DNA of 64,000 bases from assembly GCA_017449675.1 (NCBI GenBank), contig JAFTFG010000022.1, positions 1 to 64,000 of the forward strand. The letters are read 5' to 3'. The notes beneath the pieces were generated by a model, which made no database searches, was not told the origin of the DNA, and saw nothing but the letters and a program-made list of their open reading frames with translations. The stretch's first letter is position 1. Every line of letters begins with the position of its first letter. The stretch comes from Prevotella sp. (lineage in GTDB: Bacteria > Bacteroidota > Bacteroidia > Bacteroidales > Bacteroidaceae). The position numbers and the translations under genes are program-made. This document shows positions 34,680-44,673 of the stretch, in pieces.

Positions 34680-36479
34680 TTATTTAACGATAAACTTCTT
34701 ACCGTCTTGGATGAAGATACCCTTCGTAGGATTCTTGACACGTTGTCCTTGGAGGTTGTAAATAGCACCATCCCCTTTCGTAACAACGGTATTCTGGATA
34801 CCCGTGACCGTAGGTGTCTTGACAAAGGCCACCTTCTGAATCATGACTCCATGTCCGAAGATAACCAGACCCTTGTCCTTCAACTTGCCATATTGTGACA
34901 GTTGTAACTTTTTATTCGGACTGTTATACAATCGGAGTGTCGTGGTGTGTTGGGTACCACTGGGAGTTCCATAGATCTCTGAGGGAGCAATATCGCCCGA
35001 ATACCCTTTTTCAGTACCGTCAATGACGGTCGTGATGGGAACAAGGTCTGCCCAGTTGCCCGTGCGGAACTGGATATCATCGTATTCCAATGAGTTGCCG
35101 TCGCCGTCAACACCCATCCCAGCATAGTTCTGGGTATAGGTCAGTTCCATATAGATAGTAGCATCGTACTCTTTGAAAATAGAGGCAGGAATAGAGACAG
35201 AGCCGCTACTCCAGTCTATTTGCTGAGCACCTTCCCATGCAGTGAAGGAATCCAAGTCGCCAATTTTGATGACGGGATATACACCAGAGAAGTCACTGCC
35301 ATGATAAGCCTTCACGATACGCTCGGCAAGGTCTGCTTGGTTGAAGGACGGTATACCGCGATACAGTCCGTCAGACAGTCCCATCCAGTAGAAAGTAGCA
35401 ATATTCAAGTTCTTGGCCTGTTGTACCCAATAGTCTACGAACTTGAACATCTCATCCTTGCGGACATCATAGTCAGTGGCACCCTCTCCCTTGTCGACAT
35501 TGCTGGAGCCCCACTCACCGATGATGACGGGATAGCCTTTGTTGATGAAATAGGTCTTTACGGCATTGAAAGTTTCATCGAGATTTGATTTCGCACTCTC
35601 AAAGCCGTCAGCGATATAAGGGTAGGCATGTACCTCGAAGGCGATATGGTTGCTCTCACCGGTAGGTACTTTCATCTCCTTCAGCGGATCCAGCAGGTGT
35701 GAGTTCCAATTACCGCCACCGTTACTGGCACCATAGGTATTGACGATCAGGTTACGCTGTGCGTTATTACCACCTGAGGCACGAACCACATTGACGAAAC
35801 TCTGTGCATACTTATTGATGGCACTGTAGGCAGAGGCGGCTACTGCTGCATCATACTGTCCTTCAGCATTGGAGGAGGCGAAGTTCCATGAGTTGAGTTT
35901 GTCCAACATCTCATTGTAACTCTCGAAGAGCAGGTGGTGGTCGTAGTCTTTGAACTCCTCCGCAATCTGCTGCCAGAGATATTCGTATCTGGCCTTGTTA
36001 GCGGCATAGATGTCCTCATCGGCTTTCAGCCAGGAGTCCCATGTTGAGGAACCGGCACCAGTGTCGTGATGTACATTGATGATGCAGTACATACCATTGT
36101 TAATCACATAGTCTACCACCTCATGGACACGGGCCATCCATTCTGCATTGACCTTTCCGTCCTTATCCATGTGGTTATACCAAGTGACAGGAACACGGAT
36201 AGCACCGAATCCGGCTTCTTTCATCATCTTGAGGAGTTCCGGTTTGGTAGTAGCCTGCCCCCAACAGGTCTGAGACTCCAGTCCCTGCTGTCCCCAGTAG
36301 GCATCCTCTGATGGGTCATGACTCTTTTCCTGATTATTTGCCTCCAGTGCATTACCGAGGTTCCAGCCCACACCCATGTTCTTGACAGCCTCCGTCGCTG
36401 TCTCGAAGTCTGCGGCTTGAACGTTCAGGCCTGCCGTCAGGAAGAGACAAAGTAGTGAATGAGTAAATTTTCTATTCAT
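34680..36479 (-). CDS. Glycoside hydrolase family 5 endoglucanase-like enzyme with T9SS-like tail
   Basis: 599-residue secreted beta-glycanase: signal peptide ending VQAAD, then a GH5 barrel from GWNLGNALEA (residue 39). The probable acid/base is E190 in FESYNEML and the nucleophile E322 in VIIGEWGSS; H137-H138 (NVHHD) also belong to the family. After the barrel lies a beta domain (about 385-555) that could bind carbohydrate. The tail AIYNLQGQRVKNPTKGIF ... KKFIVK resembles a type IX sorting signal. Last gene of PUL1; the target is probably a beta-1,4- or mixed beta-glucan (inference from family and SusCD context). Confidence 0.87.
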   Translation of the reverse strand: MNRKFTHSLLCLFLTAGLNVQAADFETATEAVKNMGVGWNLGNALEANNQEKSHDPSEDAYWGQQGLESQTCWGQATTKPELLKMMKEAGFGAIRVPVTWYNHMDKDGKVNAEWMARVHEVVDYVINNGMYCIINVHHDTGAGSSTWDSWLKADEDIYAANKARYEYLWQQIAEEFKDYDHHLLFESYNEMLDKLNSWNFASSNAEGQYDAAVAASAYSAINKYAQSFVNVVRASGGNNAQRNLIVNTYGASNGGGNWNSHLLDPLKEMKVPTGESNHIAFEVHAYPYIADGFESAKSNLDETFNAVKTYFINKGYPVIIGEWGSSNVDKGEGATDYDVRKDEMFKFVDYWVQQAKNLNIATFYWMGLSDGLYRGIPSFNQADLAERIVKAYHGSDFSGVYPVIKIGDLDSFTAWEGAQQIDWSSGSVSIPASIFKEYDATIYMELTYTQNYAGMGVDGDGNSLEYDDIQFRTGNWADLVPITTVIDGTEKGYSGDIAPSEIYGTPSGTQHTTTLRLYNSPNKKLQLSQYGKLKDKGLVIFGHGVMIQKVAFVKTPTVTGIQNTVVTKGDGAIYNLQGQRVKNPTKGIFIQDGKKFIVK

Positions 36480-36516
36480 TGATGATCCTTTTTAGTGATT
36501 CTGATTTAACTAGTAA

Positions 36517-36548
36517 ATCCGCCCCATAGCAAGGGCTACAGGGCGGAT
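36517..36548 (-). terminator. Hairpin between the PUL1 lipoprotein and GH5 genes
   Basis: ATCCGCCC / GGGCGGAT, an 8-bp perfect stem enclosing a smaller TAGC / GCTA stem. No clear T-run, so it may reduce rather than end read-through into the GH5 gene. Confidence 0.5.
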
Positions 36549-36565
36549 AGGAATCAGGTTGTCAT

Positions 36566-37576
36566 TTATTTTACAGGGCGGATAGCCATACCTACAGCCT
36601 TGCCATAAGCAAAGGTTGACTGAATGGCATATTTGGTGCCTGACAGATAGAGACCGGCAGGAGTATCAGCAGTGCTGATATCACCCTGAGAACCGTTCAA
36701 CTGCTGAGGACCTGTCGGGAAGGTATAGGTACCAGTAATCACACCAGACCAATAGAATCCCTCAGAACCGGTAGCAAAGAGTTCGTCACCATAACGATAG
36801 CCGGCAAATGGCAGGAAGATACTGTTGCCGTTAGGACCTGTGACGGTATAACCCTTGTCGCTGCGCTCCCAGGTACACTCCTCAATCAACTCGGTAATCT
36901 GCTCTGTGTTAGGCATCGCCCAACCACTGCCCCAGTTGGCTGTGGCAGCATCATAGGCTGCATAGCCGTTGATACTGTTGGCATAGATGTCGGCGTTAGA
37001 GCCTTTGTAAGCATAGGTGATGTTCACATAACCCAGACTTACCTTACCTTCCTTGGCATAAACGACCATGATGGGATAGTCGTCAGTGGTATACTCATGA
37101 TCTTCTGCATCATAATCCTTTCCACCTTCGACAGCCATGACAAAAGCATAGGTCACATTGCCTTTTTCGTCGTTGGTAACAGCGACACGCTCAGCAAATA
37201 CATTAGGATCAGCCGTAAAGAGTGCGGTAGTGTCTCTACCAGCCTCTGCATCGTAAGTGGTCTTCATAGCCTCAAACAACTCCTCCACTGTCATAGACTC
37301 GCCTTCTGCATAGTCGGCAATGATCTTGGAGCGGTTCAGACCTGTCGGATCTCCCCAGCCGTAGTAGTTTCCATAGTCCTCAGGACTGGTGGCACCTACG
37401 TTATGGTCTGCCCACAGTGTTCCTGATGTCAGGCCCAGGTCAATGGCGGTTCCCGTTGTACCGGCTACTGGAGCAGGACATGAAGGGCCTGTATATTCGT
37501 CATCGCTACTACAAGCAACGGCGAGCATCGTCAGGGCTATGAAAGCCCCACCTTTGATATAATTCTTGATATTCAT
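36566..37576 (-). CDS. PUL1 surface lipoprotein with a Fibrobacter-type paralogous domain
   Basis: 336 residues; lipobox LAVACSSDD with Cys 22. The mature part contains AIDLGLTSGTLWADHNVGA and YYGWGDPTG near the start and ends with a PNGNSIFLPFAGYR and FYWSGV pattern. This is the form of the 'major paralogous' domain known from Fibrobacter and Bacteroidota. A similar domain lies in the PUL2 lipoprotein at 57271-59889. Its place in the operon suggests a surface glycan-binding accessory protein; no catalytic motif is seen. Confidence 0.68.
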   Translation of the reverse strand: MNIKNYIKGGAFIALTMLAVACSSDDEYTGPSCPAPVAGTTGTAIDLGLTSGTLWADHNVGATSPEDYGNYYGWGDPTGLNRSKIIADYAEGESMTVEELFEAMKTTYDAEAGRDTTALFTADPNVFAERVAVTNDEKGNVTYAFVMAVEGGKDYDAEDHEYTTDDYPIMVVYAKEGKVSLGYVNITYAYKGSNADIYANSINGYAAYDAATANWGSGWAMPNTEQITELIEECTWERSDKGYTVTGPNGNSIFLPFAGYRYGDELFATGSEGFYWSGVITGTYTFPTGPQQLNGSQGDISTADTPAGLYLSGTKYAIQSTFAYGKAVGMAIRPVK

Positions 37577-37611
37577 ATTTCTTGTTATTTTAAAACATTC
37601 GTATTAATGAA

Positions 37612-39279
37612 TTACTCCTTAGCCTTGAAGTGCCAGAAGGTAGCCTCACTCCAACCTCCGTAGTTATAGAGGGCACCCTCACTTGGATAGCATAGCGTCA
37701 TCTTATCGCTAGTCAGATAAAGTACCTCATAAGCACCTGTACCATATTCTACCTCAGAAGGCATTTTTGCACCAGAGTTGATAATACATGGCCACAGAAG
37801 GGCATCGGTCTTCAGGTCGGCCGTCTTCCAAGCCTTCAACTGATTGGCCTTATCCTCTCCAAATTCATCGGTTACATCCTTGATCTCCTTTGAAGAAGTT
37901 GCTGTCAGTGAGTAAGTTCCCTTGCGGATAACACTACCATCAGCAGCATAACTGGTTAACATACCGTCTTTGTCGAAGGTCATGTAAGCGTTGAGATCAC
38001 CGTCACCGTGGTTAACACCACCTGGTGAGTGTTGGAGTTGCTGGTTGAAACCGGCACCATCGTCTGAGTCATTGGCAGTAATACCCCACCATTGGCCTTC
38101 ACCGCCAGTTCCGACATTTTTACCGTCACCGCCGCAGTAACCCATGTTACCCCAGACAACACCTGTGATAGAAGTATCCCATGTCCAAGACTTTTCTTTT
38201 GCATAACCAGACACCATACCAAGCAGGTCGCTTTCACTCTTGAAGTGCCAGAACGTTGCTTCACTCCAACTTCCAGCATTTTCATTAGTAGGATCAGCGG
38301 CAGCAGCAGCGGCAGCATCCTTACCAGGATAAACCAAAGTCATCTGTGTCGGAGTCAGGTACACTACTTCATAAGAACCAGAACCCCAACCACACTCAGA
38401 AGGAGTCTTAGCACCGCTATTGATAACCCATGGCCACAGAATGGACTCAGTAGTAAGGTCAGCAACTTTCCAAGTTGCATCTGGGTTATAGTTTTCAATC
38501 TTAAACTGACCCTTACGGATTTCTTTACCATCCTTGGTATAGCAGGTAATGGTACCTTCCTCACTAATTACCATATAGGCATCGAGGTCACCGTCACCCC
38601 ATGCTTTTCCGTCTTTGGAGTGATTAAGTTGCTGAGCGAAGCCGGCACCATCGTCCGGTGAGTCATTGGAAACAACACCCCACCATTGGCCATTGCCGCT
38701 CATTCCGACAGACGCTCCATCTCCGGCTTTGTAGCCCATATTGCCCCAAACGGCACCAGATCCTGAAACGGAAGGATCCCATTTCCAAATCTTCTCACCG
38801 TAGTCGTCAGAAGCCAGAAGTTTCAACTCATAGGGAATATCTGCAGGCACGTCTACAGTGAATTCCTTAGATGCAACCACGCTCTCTCCGTTCTGGTTGG
38901 TGTAACGGAAGTAAGCGATCTGATGAGGATCAGAGTTACGACGTGGTTTCAGGATAAAGATACCACCACCGGTATGTGTGAAACTCTCAGTAATAGCGTT
39001 CTGGAGATTCTTCTCCGAACCATCTGCATTCAGGGTGAAGATAGACAGTGCGTTCACTCCGGGAACGTTGTACTTGATATAGTTACCAGTCTCTGACGGT
39101 GTATAATCGATGATGTTGCCATCCTCGTCTAATACGGCAGCACACTGCTCAAAAGTGGCGTTGGCCAGCAATTGATCTGCAGTAATATTGGTCACGTCGA
39201 AGTCCTTCTCCTCCTTGTTAGGATCGCAGGCCGTGAACAGACCTAATGCTACAGCGAACAATAATATTGATTTTTTCAT
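37612..39279 (-). CDS. SusE/F-like surface glycan-binding lipoprotein
   Basis: 555 residues; lipobox GLFTACDPN with Cys 18. After an N-terminal Ig-like part (SusE-like), two homologous modules of about 185 residues follow, at about 160-345 and 362-555. Each starts with W-WD-S..GVVWGNMGY..GDG and includes GQWWG, DDGAGF.QQL.HS and GDGDL.AYM. The Trp-rich repeated motifs fit glycan-stacking sites. It follows SusD directly, the usual place of SusE/F. The ligand is unknown; the operon's GH5 points to a beta-glucan. Confidence 0.75.
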   Translation of the reverse strand: MKKSILLFAVALGLFTACDPNKEEKDFDVTNITADQLLANATFEQCAAVLDEDGNIIDYTPSETGNYIKYNVPGVNALSIFTLNADGSEKNLQNAITESFTHTGGGIFILKPRRNSDPHQIAYFRYTNQNGESVVASKEFTVDVPADIPYELKLLASDDYGEKIWKWDPSVSGSGAVWGNMGYKAGDGASVGMSGNGQWWGVVSNDSPDDGAGFAQQLNHSKDGKAWGDGDLDAYMVISEEGTITCYTKDGKEIRKGQFKIENYNPDATWKVADLTTESILWPWVINSGAKTPSECGWGSGSYEVVYLTPTQMTLVYPGKDAAAAAAADPTNENAGSWSEATFWHFKSESDLLGMVSGYAKEKSWTWDTSITGVVWGNMGYCGGDGKNVGTGGEGQWWGITANDSDDGAGFNQQLQHSPGGVNHGDGDLNAYMTFDKDGMLTSYAADGSVIRKGTYSLTATSSKEIKDVTDEFGEDKANQLKAWKTADLKTDALLWPCIINSGAKMPSEVEYGTGAYEVLYLTSDKMTLCYPSEGALYNYGGWSEATFWHFKAKE

Positions 39280-39307
39280 ATTGTTATTCCTTATTTATAA
39301 TAATGTA

Positions 39308-41158
39308 TTAATAAACCGGTGTACCACTCATGTTGGCATCTGCTACATCAGTACCCCAGCCTGCATTCTGCTTCAATACCTCCGGGTCGTCGATATTCTT
39401 AATCTGTGCAGGAGGAATCTGCAAGAAGCCGTTAGTGGCAGCATAACGCTTAGCCCAAGAAGAAGCAGCATGGCGCATGGTTGTCCAAGTACCCGTATAG
39501 TTCACACGGGTGTTGTTCTGTTTCTGCAGAGCCTGAGCAGCCTCACAATTCTCACCACCGTCAATACCAGACCAACGGCGCAGGTCGTTGAAGCGGATAC
39601 CCTCACCGGCCAACTCCCAACGGCGCTCGTTCTTGATATTGTTCCATGAATAGCCGGTGGTAGCCACACCTGCACGGTTCTGGACACGGTTCAGATAGGT
39701 AGCGGAACCGGTCAACTCTGCATGCATCAGCATGACATCAGCCAGACGGAGCAGAATAATATCTGCGAAGTGGTCACCCTGGAAAGAGTTACCGTTGTTG
39801 TTGGCAGCGGTTGTGTTCTTCACACGATAGACACCCCACCAAGTGTAAGCGGTGTTATGGTCGTCCCAAGAAGATGCAGAACAGGTGACTGGCATCCATT
39901 TCTTGTTGTAGTAGCCGGCATCCTCAGAGCAAGAAGTCGTGAAGACGAAACCGGTTCCTTCGCCTAACTCTGCGGGAGCGTCCAGGATAGTTGCTTGCTT
40001 ACGTGGGTCGGCATCAGACCAGTCGTCCCACAACTGAGCGTTGATGGTGCCCTGTCCCCAGCCCTGTCCGAAAGGCAGAGAAGCGAGGTCGCCATTAGCG
40101 ACACCTGCACCATTGTCATCACAACGCAGACCGCAATACAGAGAGGTCATATTGGTATAACCCATGGTGTAAGAGGCATTCCAAGAAGCCATATTGCCAA
40201 ACTGTACCTGGAACATCTCCTCGGCATTACCGTTGCCTGCCCAGTACTGGTTGTTGGCAGCCAGGTCAGCCACGAAGGGGTAGTCAGGAGCAGTCAACTC
40301 ATTGGTGTACTGCCACAACTGACGGAAGTCAGGAATCAAACTATAGCCGCCATTGTTGATAGCATCCTCCAGATAACCGACTACCTGAGCCTTGGTCAAC
40401 GGACCGTTGACACCCTCCTGCTCAGGAAGTTCTACGTCAGCCAGCGTAGCGTTGGCCAGTTCACCGGCCTTCTTATAGAAGCCCTCATAGAACATATAGG
40501 CACGAGCCAGATAACCTTCAGCGGCACCCTTGGTGGCATGACCGTCACCACGAGTGGTAGCGCCATGGCTCATCAGGTTGGCAGCACTGACGAAGTCAGC
40601 CAGGATATGCGGATAGATCACTTCCTCTGCACTCTGCTGAGGACATGGATCGGGAGCGGCAGCAGCCCAGTAAGCGGGGATATCGCCCCAGAACTGAGAG
40701 CCCCAGAGATAGAACAGACCACGCATAAAGTAAGCCTCACCCAGAAGTTGGTTGCGGGTTGCTTCCTGACCACTCCAGTTGAAAGCGTCAACAGCATAGA
40801 TAATGGCATTGGCACGGGCAATACCGACATAGGTGTTATGCCATGCCATGTCAAAGATACTCTCCTTATTGACCATCAGGTGACCGATAGCGTGTGACTC
40901 TACGTCACCGGTACCACCGGCACCGTTACTGTCGTCAGACATGATATTGTTGACAAACCAAGGTGTCTGCAACGGATCGGCAGCAAACTGGTTCATCACA
41001 CCATAGAGGGCAGACAACTCCTTGTTCAGGTCGTTCGCGGAAGCCGGATAGTTGCTGGTGTTTGCCTCTGTGAAATTTTCGGAATCGAGGTACTTGTCAC
41101 ACGACGTGAGTCCGAGGGTGAACAGTCCTGCGATTGCCATGACATATATTTTTTTCAT
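39308..41158 (-). CDS. SusD/RagB family nutrient-binding lipoprotein (PUL1)
   Basis: 616 residues, outer-membrane lipoprotein (GLTSCDKYLD, Cys 20) that forms the lid over the SusC barrel and captures glycans. The helical SusD fold is recognisable from ATRNQLLGEAYFMRGLFYLW, the tetratricopeptide-like helices, and the C-terminal RRWELAGEGIRFNDLRRW. It lies 35 nt downstream of SusC and is transcribed with it. Confidence 0.93.
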   Translation of the reverse strand: MKKIYVMAIAGLFTLGLTSCDKYLDSENFTEANTSNYPASANDLNKELSALYGVMNQFAADPLQTPWFVNNIMSDDSNGAGGTGDVESHAIGHLMVNKESIFDMAWHNTYVGIARANAIIYAVDAFNWSGQEATRNQLLGEAYFMRGLFYLWGSQFWGDIPAYWAAAAPDPCPQQSAEEVIYPHILADFVSAANLMSHGATTRGDGHATKGAAEGYLARAYMFYEGFYKKAGELANATLADVELPEQEGVNGPLTKAQVVGYLEDAINNGGYSLIPDFRQLWQYTNELTAPDYPFVADLAANNQYWAGNGNAEEMFQVQFGNMASWNASYTMGYTNMTSLYCGLRCDDNGAGVANGDLASLPFGQGWGQGTINAQLWDDWSDADPRKQATILDAPAELGEGTGFVFTTSCSEDAGYYNKKWMPVTCSASSWDDHNTAYTWWGVYRVKNTTAANNNGNSFQGDHFADIILLRLADVMLMHAELTGSATYLNRVQNRAGVATTGYSWNNIKNERRWELAGEGIRFNDLRRWSGIDGGENCEAAQALQKQNNTRVNYTGTWTTMRHAASSWAKRYAATNGFLQIPPAQIKNIDDPEVLKQNAGWGTDVADANMSGTPVY

Positions 41159-41193
41159 ATTACTTTTCTTCTGTTTTAAGTGATCAGTATTGA

Positions 41194-44100
41194 TTAGAAC
41201 TTAATGCTAGCACCGACAATCCAGGTACGTGCTGAAGGATAGAGACCTACGTCAATACCACGTGCCCAACTGGCCTTACCACCTGAAGAACCGATTTCCG
41301 GGTCAACACCGGTGTAACCGGTAATGGTGCAGAGGTTCTGAGCCTGTACATAGAGGCGGAGTTGCTGGAAAGGAGAAGACTTCCACAACTTGGTGAAGTC
41401 ATAACCCAGTGTGATGTTCTGAATCTTGAAGTAGTCACCGTCCTGCATGTAGCGGGTTGATACCCACTGGTCGGCAATAGCACCTACGGTCAGACGAGGC
41501 ATCGTGTTGCTGGTGCCCTCACCGTGCCAACGGTCGAAAGCGTCAACGGTGTAGTGCTGATACTGGTTAGCCAGCAGAGCGGTACGATAAGCCTGCATGA
41601 TCTGATGACCGAAAGCACCAGAACCGGTGATTCCGAAGTCAAAGCCCTTGTACTCGCAACCCAGTGAGATACCGAGGTTCATTGTAGGATGGGGGCTACC
41701 GATCTCATGACGGTCGTTGTCGTAGTTGATGACACCATCGTGATCAAAGTCATCCCAGATAGGATCACCGGGCTGTGCGTCAGCGAGGACGGCCTGGTTG
41801 GCTGCACGGGCAGCGTCGATCTGAGCCTGGTTCTGCCAGATACCGCTATAGGACATACCATAGAAGTAACCGATAGGATGACCAACCTCTACGAGAGAGA
41901 CATAAGAAGAGTTCTGGAACAGGGCACTGGTCTGATCCACACCGATCTTACCAGAAGCGGTAGCCAGACGAGTCACCTCGTTCTTATTGGTAGCAATGTT
42001 TACATTAGCATGATAGTTGAAGTCCTTGCCGATCTTGTCGCGCCAAGAGAGAGCAATCTCAACACCGGTGTTCTTCACGTCACCACCATTGATATAGGCT
42101 GCTTCCTCATAACCGAGCACCTCGTTCATAGGAGCCTGTACCAACCAGTCCTTGGTCTTCTTGACATACCAGTCGAAGTTAACACCCAGACGACCGTTCA
42201 GCAGACGGGCATCGAAACCGATATTGGTCTGCTCAGAGGTCTCCCATGTGACATCGGGGTTAGGAACGTTCTTAGCATAGGCACCGGTGGTGTAGTTGTT
42301 CTGACCAACGGTGTAGATCATGTTGCTGGAGAACTTGTAACCATAGTTTGCATAGTCCGTCGGAGAGAAACCGATATTAGACAGGTAGTAGAAGTTACCG
42401 ATGTTACAGTTACCGTTCTGACCCCAACTTGCACGGAGTTTGAAGAAGTCGAGCCAACTCTTGGTCTTCTCCATGAACTTCTCATTGGTGACGACCCAAC
42501 CTGCGGATACAGAGGGGAACCAACCCCAACGCTTGCCTTCTGCGAAGTTAGAACTACCGTCGGCACGGAGGATAGCGGTCAGCATGTACTTCTCGTCGTA
42601 GTTCCAGTTAACACGTCCGAAGAAAGAGGCGATGCTGCCCTGTGAGGGGTTGTCATAACCGGAGTGACCGGTGATATAGTTACCTTCATAGTTAGAGGGA
42701 ATGTTATAGTTCCAGCCGTTGTAGACCAGTGAGTTCAGGTTATCCTCACTGACGGCAAAGTTCATAGACATACCTGTACTCCAGTTAGAACGCTCGAAAC
42801 TCTGACCGACCAATACGTCGATGTTGTGCTTGCCCAACTGAGGCAATACGTAAGATAAGGTATTCTCAATCGTGAAACTGCTGCTCTCATATTCACCCAT
42901 GCTCATCTCATAGTTGGAACTGGCACTGGTGAAACTGGAACTGTAAGGCATGGACACGCTGCGGTTGTTGCTGCCGCTGAAGCCAGTATTGAACTGTCCA
43001 CGATATTTCAGGTTCTTGATAGGCTCTACAATCCAGTAGATGGTAGCACCGAAACCGAAGTCACGGTTCTTGTTGAGAGAACTGTAACCACCATTGAGGA
43101 AGTGGTTCAGGGGGTTGCCGTAGATCATACTGCTGTAGCCATAGCCGTTGTTCTTGAAAGAGGTCAGTGTACCGTCGGCATTGTAAGGCTCAACCAGCGG
43201 AGAAGCGACATAGGCAGCCTGCATGATGTTCCAGTAACCGTTGCCCTCAGCAAGGTCGTGGCTCTTGTGATACCAGTAAGAGATATTCTCACCGATGGTC
43301 AACAGGTCGTGCTCCTGACCGAAGAGGTCCTTACCTTTCAGGACGACATGCTCGGAGTTGATACGACCGCCATAACGCTGATAGGTAGAGGCGTTGTCAC
43401 CACCCATGATACCTTCGTTGGAACTGTAGTTCAGACTCAGAGAGAACTTAGAACGCTCTGAACCGCCGCTCAGTGTTACAGCATGACTGAACTGGACGGC
43501 GTTCTTGTTCTCGTACTTCTTGAACCAGTCGGTTCCCTCCCATCCGCTATTCACTCTGGAGATAATATCAGAAGGAACAAGGGTCGTCCAGTCTGTTGCA
43601 GTTCCGTAAGTATTGAAGTTCGTCTCGTTGACGAGTTGCATATACTGCTTGGCAGTAACCAGTCCGGGAACCTTCTGGGCATTTGACCAACCCACGAAAC
43701 CATCGTACTGGACAGTCAGTTTACCAGCCTTACCCTGCTTGGTGGTTACCAAGATCACACCGTTGGCAGCACGGGCACCGTAGATGGCTGCGGAAGCAGC
43801 GTCCTTCAGTACGTCGATGCTCTCGATGTCGTTGGGGTTCAGACCATTCAGACCGTCGTCAGCAGTACCTGCGTTGATACCGTCGATGATCAGCAGTGGA
43901 GAAGAGTTACCGATGGTACCCATACCACGAATGTTGACCTTAAAGCCTTTACCGGGCTGTGAAGAACTCTGGGTGATGTTTACACCAGGAGAAGAGGCCT
44001 GCATGGCAGTCAGGGCGTTGGTGGTGTTCAGTTTGGCGATGTCCTCACCCTTTACCTGAACAGTAGCACCGGTGACCAACTTTTTCTTCTGGACACCGTA

Positions 44101-44466
44101 ACCTACGACGACCACCTCCTCCAGAAGCGCGTCGTCTTCCTTCAGGGTGACATCGAAACTTGACTGATTGCCTACTGCAATCTCCTGAGTCGTGTAGCCG
44201 ATGTAAGAGATAACCAAGGTGGCTCCCGGCTTCACGTTGAGTGTAAAGTTACCGTCGAAATCGGTCACCGCACCATTGGTGGTTCCCTTTTCAACTACGC
44301 TCGCACCAATCACGGGACCCTGTGAGTCACTGACGGTACCCGTAACCTTCTTCGTTGTCTGCTGAACAGCCTCCACCGATGTCTCGCTGGCAGCCATTAC
44401 AGGTGAGTACATTCCCAAAAGGCATGCACCCATTAGCAGCGCTGTTTTTCTGATTTTTTGATTCAT
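41194..44466 (-). CDS. SusC/RagA family TonB-linked outer membrane protein (PUL1)
   Basis: 1090 residues. Signal peptide, then a carboxypeptidase-like regulatory domain (TGTVSDSQGPVIGASVVEKG), a TonB-box region (DALLEEVVVVGYG), the plug (VNIRGMGTIGNSSPLLIIDG) and a long beta barrel ending in an aromatic residue (ASIKF). It imports oligosaccharides with SusD. The first 170 residues are almost the same as in SusC2 at 50370 and the rest diverges. The start codon is part of the inverted repeat bounding the 5.9-kb segment, and the upstream promoter lies inside that segment. Confidence 0.95.
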   Translation of the reverse strand: MNQKIRKTALLMGACLLGMYSPVMAASETSVEAVQQTTKKVTGTVSDSQGPVIGASVVEKGTTNGAVTDFDGNFTLNVKPGATLVISYIGYTTQEIAVGNQSSFDVTLKEDDALLEEVVVVGYGVQKKKLVTGATVQVKGEDIAKLNTTNALTAMQASSPGVNITQSSSQPGKGFKVNIRGMGTIGNSSPLLIIDGINAGTADDGLNGLNPNDIESIDVLKDAASAAIYGARAANGVILVTTKQGKAGKLTVQYDGFVGWSNAQKVPGLVTAKQYMQLVNETNFNTYGTATDWTTLVPSDIISRVNSGWEGTDWFKKYENKNAVQFSHAVTLSGGSERSKFSLSLNYSSNEGIMGGDNASTYQRYGGRINSEHVVLKGKDLFGQEHDLLTIGENISYWYHKSHDLAEGNGYWNIMQAAYVASPLVEPYNADGTLTSFKNNGYGYSSMIYGNPLNHFLNGGYSSLNKNRDFGFGATIYWIVEPIKNLKYRGQFNTGFSGSNNRSVSMPYSSSFTSASSNYEMSMGEYESSSFTIENTLSYVLPQLGKHNIDVLVGQSFERSNWSTGMSMNFAVSEDNLNSLVYNGWNYNIPSNYEGNYITGHSGYDNPSQGSIASFFGRVNWNYDEKYMLTAILRADGSSNFAEGKRWGWFPSVSAGWVVTNEKFMEKTKSWLDFFKLRASWGQNGNCNIGNFYYLSNIGFSPTDYANYGYKFSSNMIYTVGQNNYTTGAYAKNVPNPDVTWETSEQTNIGFDARLLNGRLGVNFDWYVKKTKDWLVQAPMNEVLGYEEAAYINGGDVKNTGVEIALSWRDKIGKDFNYHANVNIATNKNEVTRLATASGKIGVDQTSALFQNSSYVSLVEVGHPIGYFYGMSYSGIWQNQAQIDAARAANQAVLADAQPGDPIWDDFDHDGVINYDNDRHEIGSPHPTMNLGISLGCEYKGFDFGITGSGAFGHQIMQAYRTALLANQYQHYTVDAFDRWHGEGTSNTMPRLTVGAIADQWVSTRYMQDGDYFKIQNITLGYDFTKLWKSSPFQQLRLYVQAQNLCTITGYTGVDPEIGSSGGKASWARGIDVGLYPSARTWIVGASIKF

Positions 44467-44477
44467 ACTTAAGTATT
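44456..44477 (-). repeat. Left copy of the SusC inverted repeat
   Basis: 22 bp, on the minus strand AA + TACTTAAGTATGAATCAAAA, with the SusC1 start codon inside. The exact inverted copy is at 50359-50380. The TACTTAAGTA core is itself a palindrome. Proposed crossover site of the recombinase at 49316-50296. Confidence 0.85.
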
Positions 44478-44513
44478 TTTCTTAGATTGATTGGATAAAT
44501 ACATTTCTGGTTA

Positions 44514-44546
44514 TTAGTTAATGGAGATGAGGTCACCTCCTTCCAT
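44514..44546 (-). CDS. Possible 10-residue leader peptide in the SusC1 5' leader
   Basis: ATG ... TAA encoding MEGGDLISIN, 48 nt upstream of the SusC1 start. Its second to fifth codons contain AAGGAGGTGA, the full Shine-Dalgarno complement, which is rare in this phylum. The stretch GGAGGTGACCTCATCTCC can fold on itself. Translation is not shown; it may instead be a regulatory RNA element. Confidence 0.25.
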   Translation of the reverse strand: MEGGDLISIN

Positions 44547-44673
44547 GCCAAGCCCCTAGGACCCGCAATGGTGGTTTCTGTTCTTCTTTTCTAAGGCATA
44601 GTTTTTGGTCTAATTTGAAATTTTTGTTAATAGTTTTATCTAGTGGTTTTCGTATTTACATTGTTTTACCGTG

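Noticed and set aside
41689..42645. 318-codon frame opposite SusC1
   Set aside because: It is a mirror frame of SusC codons; its composition (Val/Thr/Asp-rich) follows from the sense strand.
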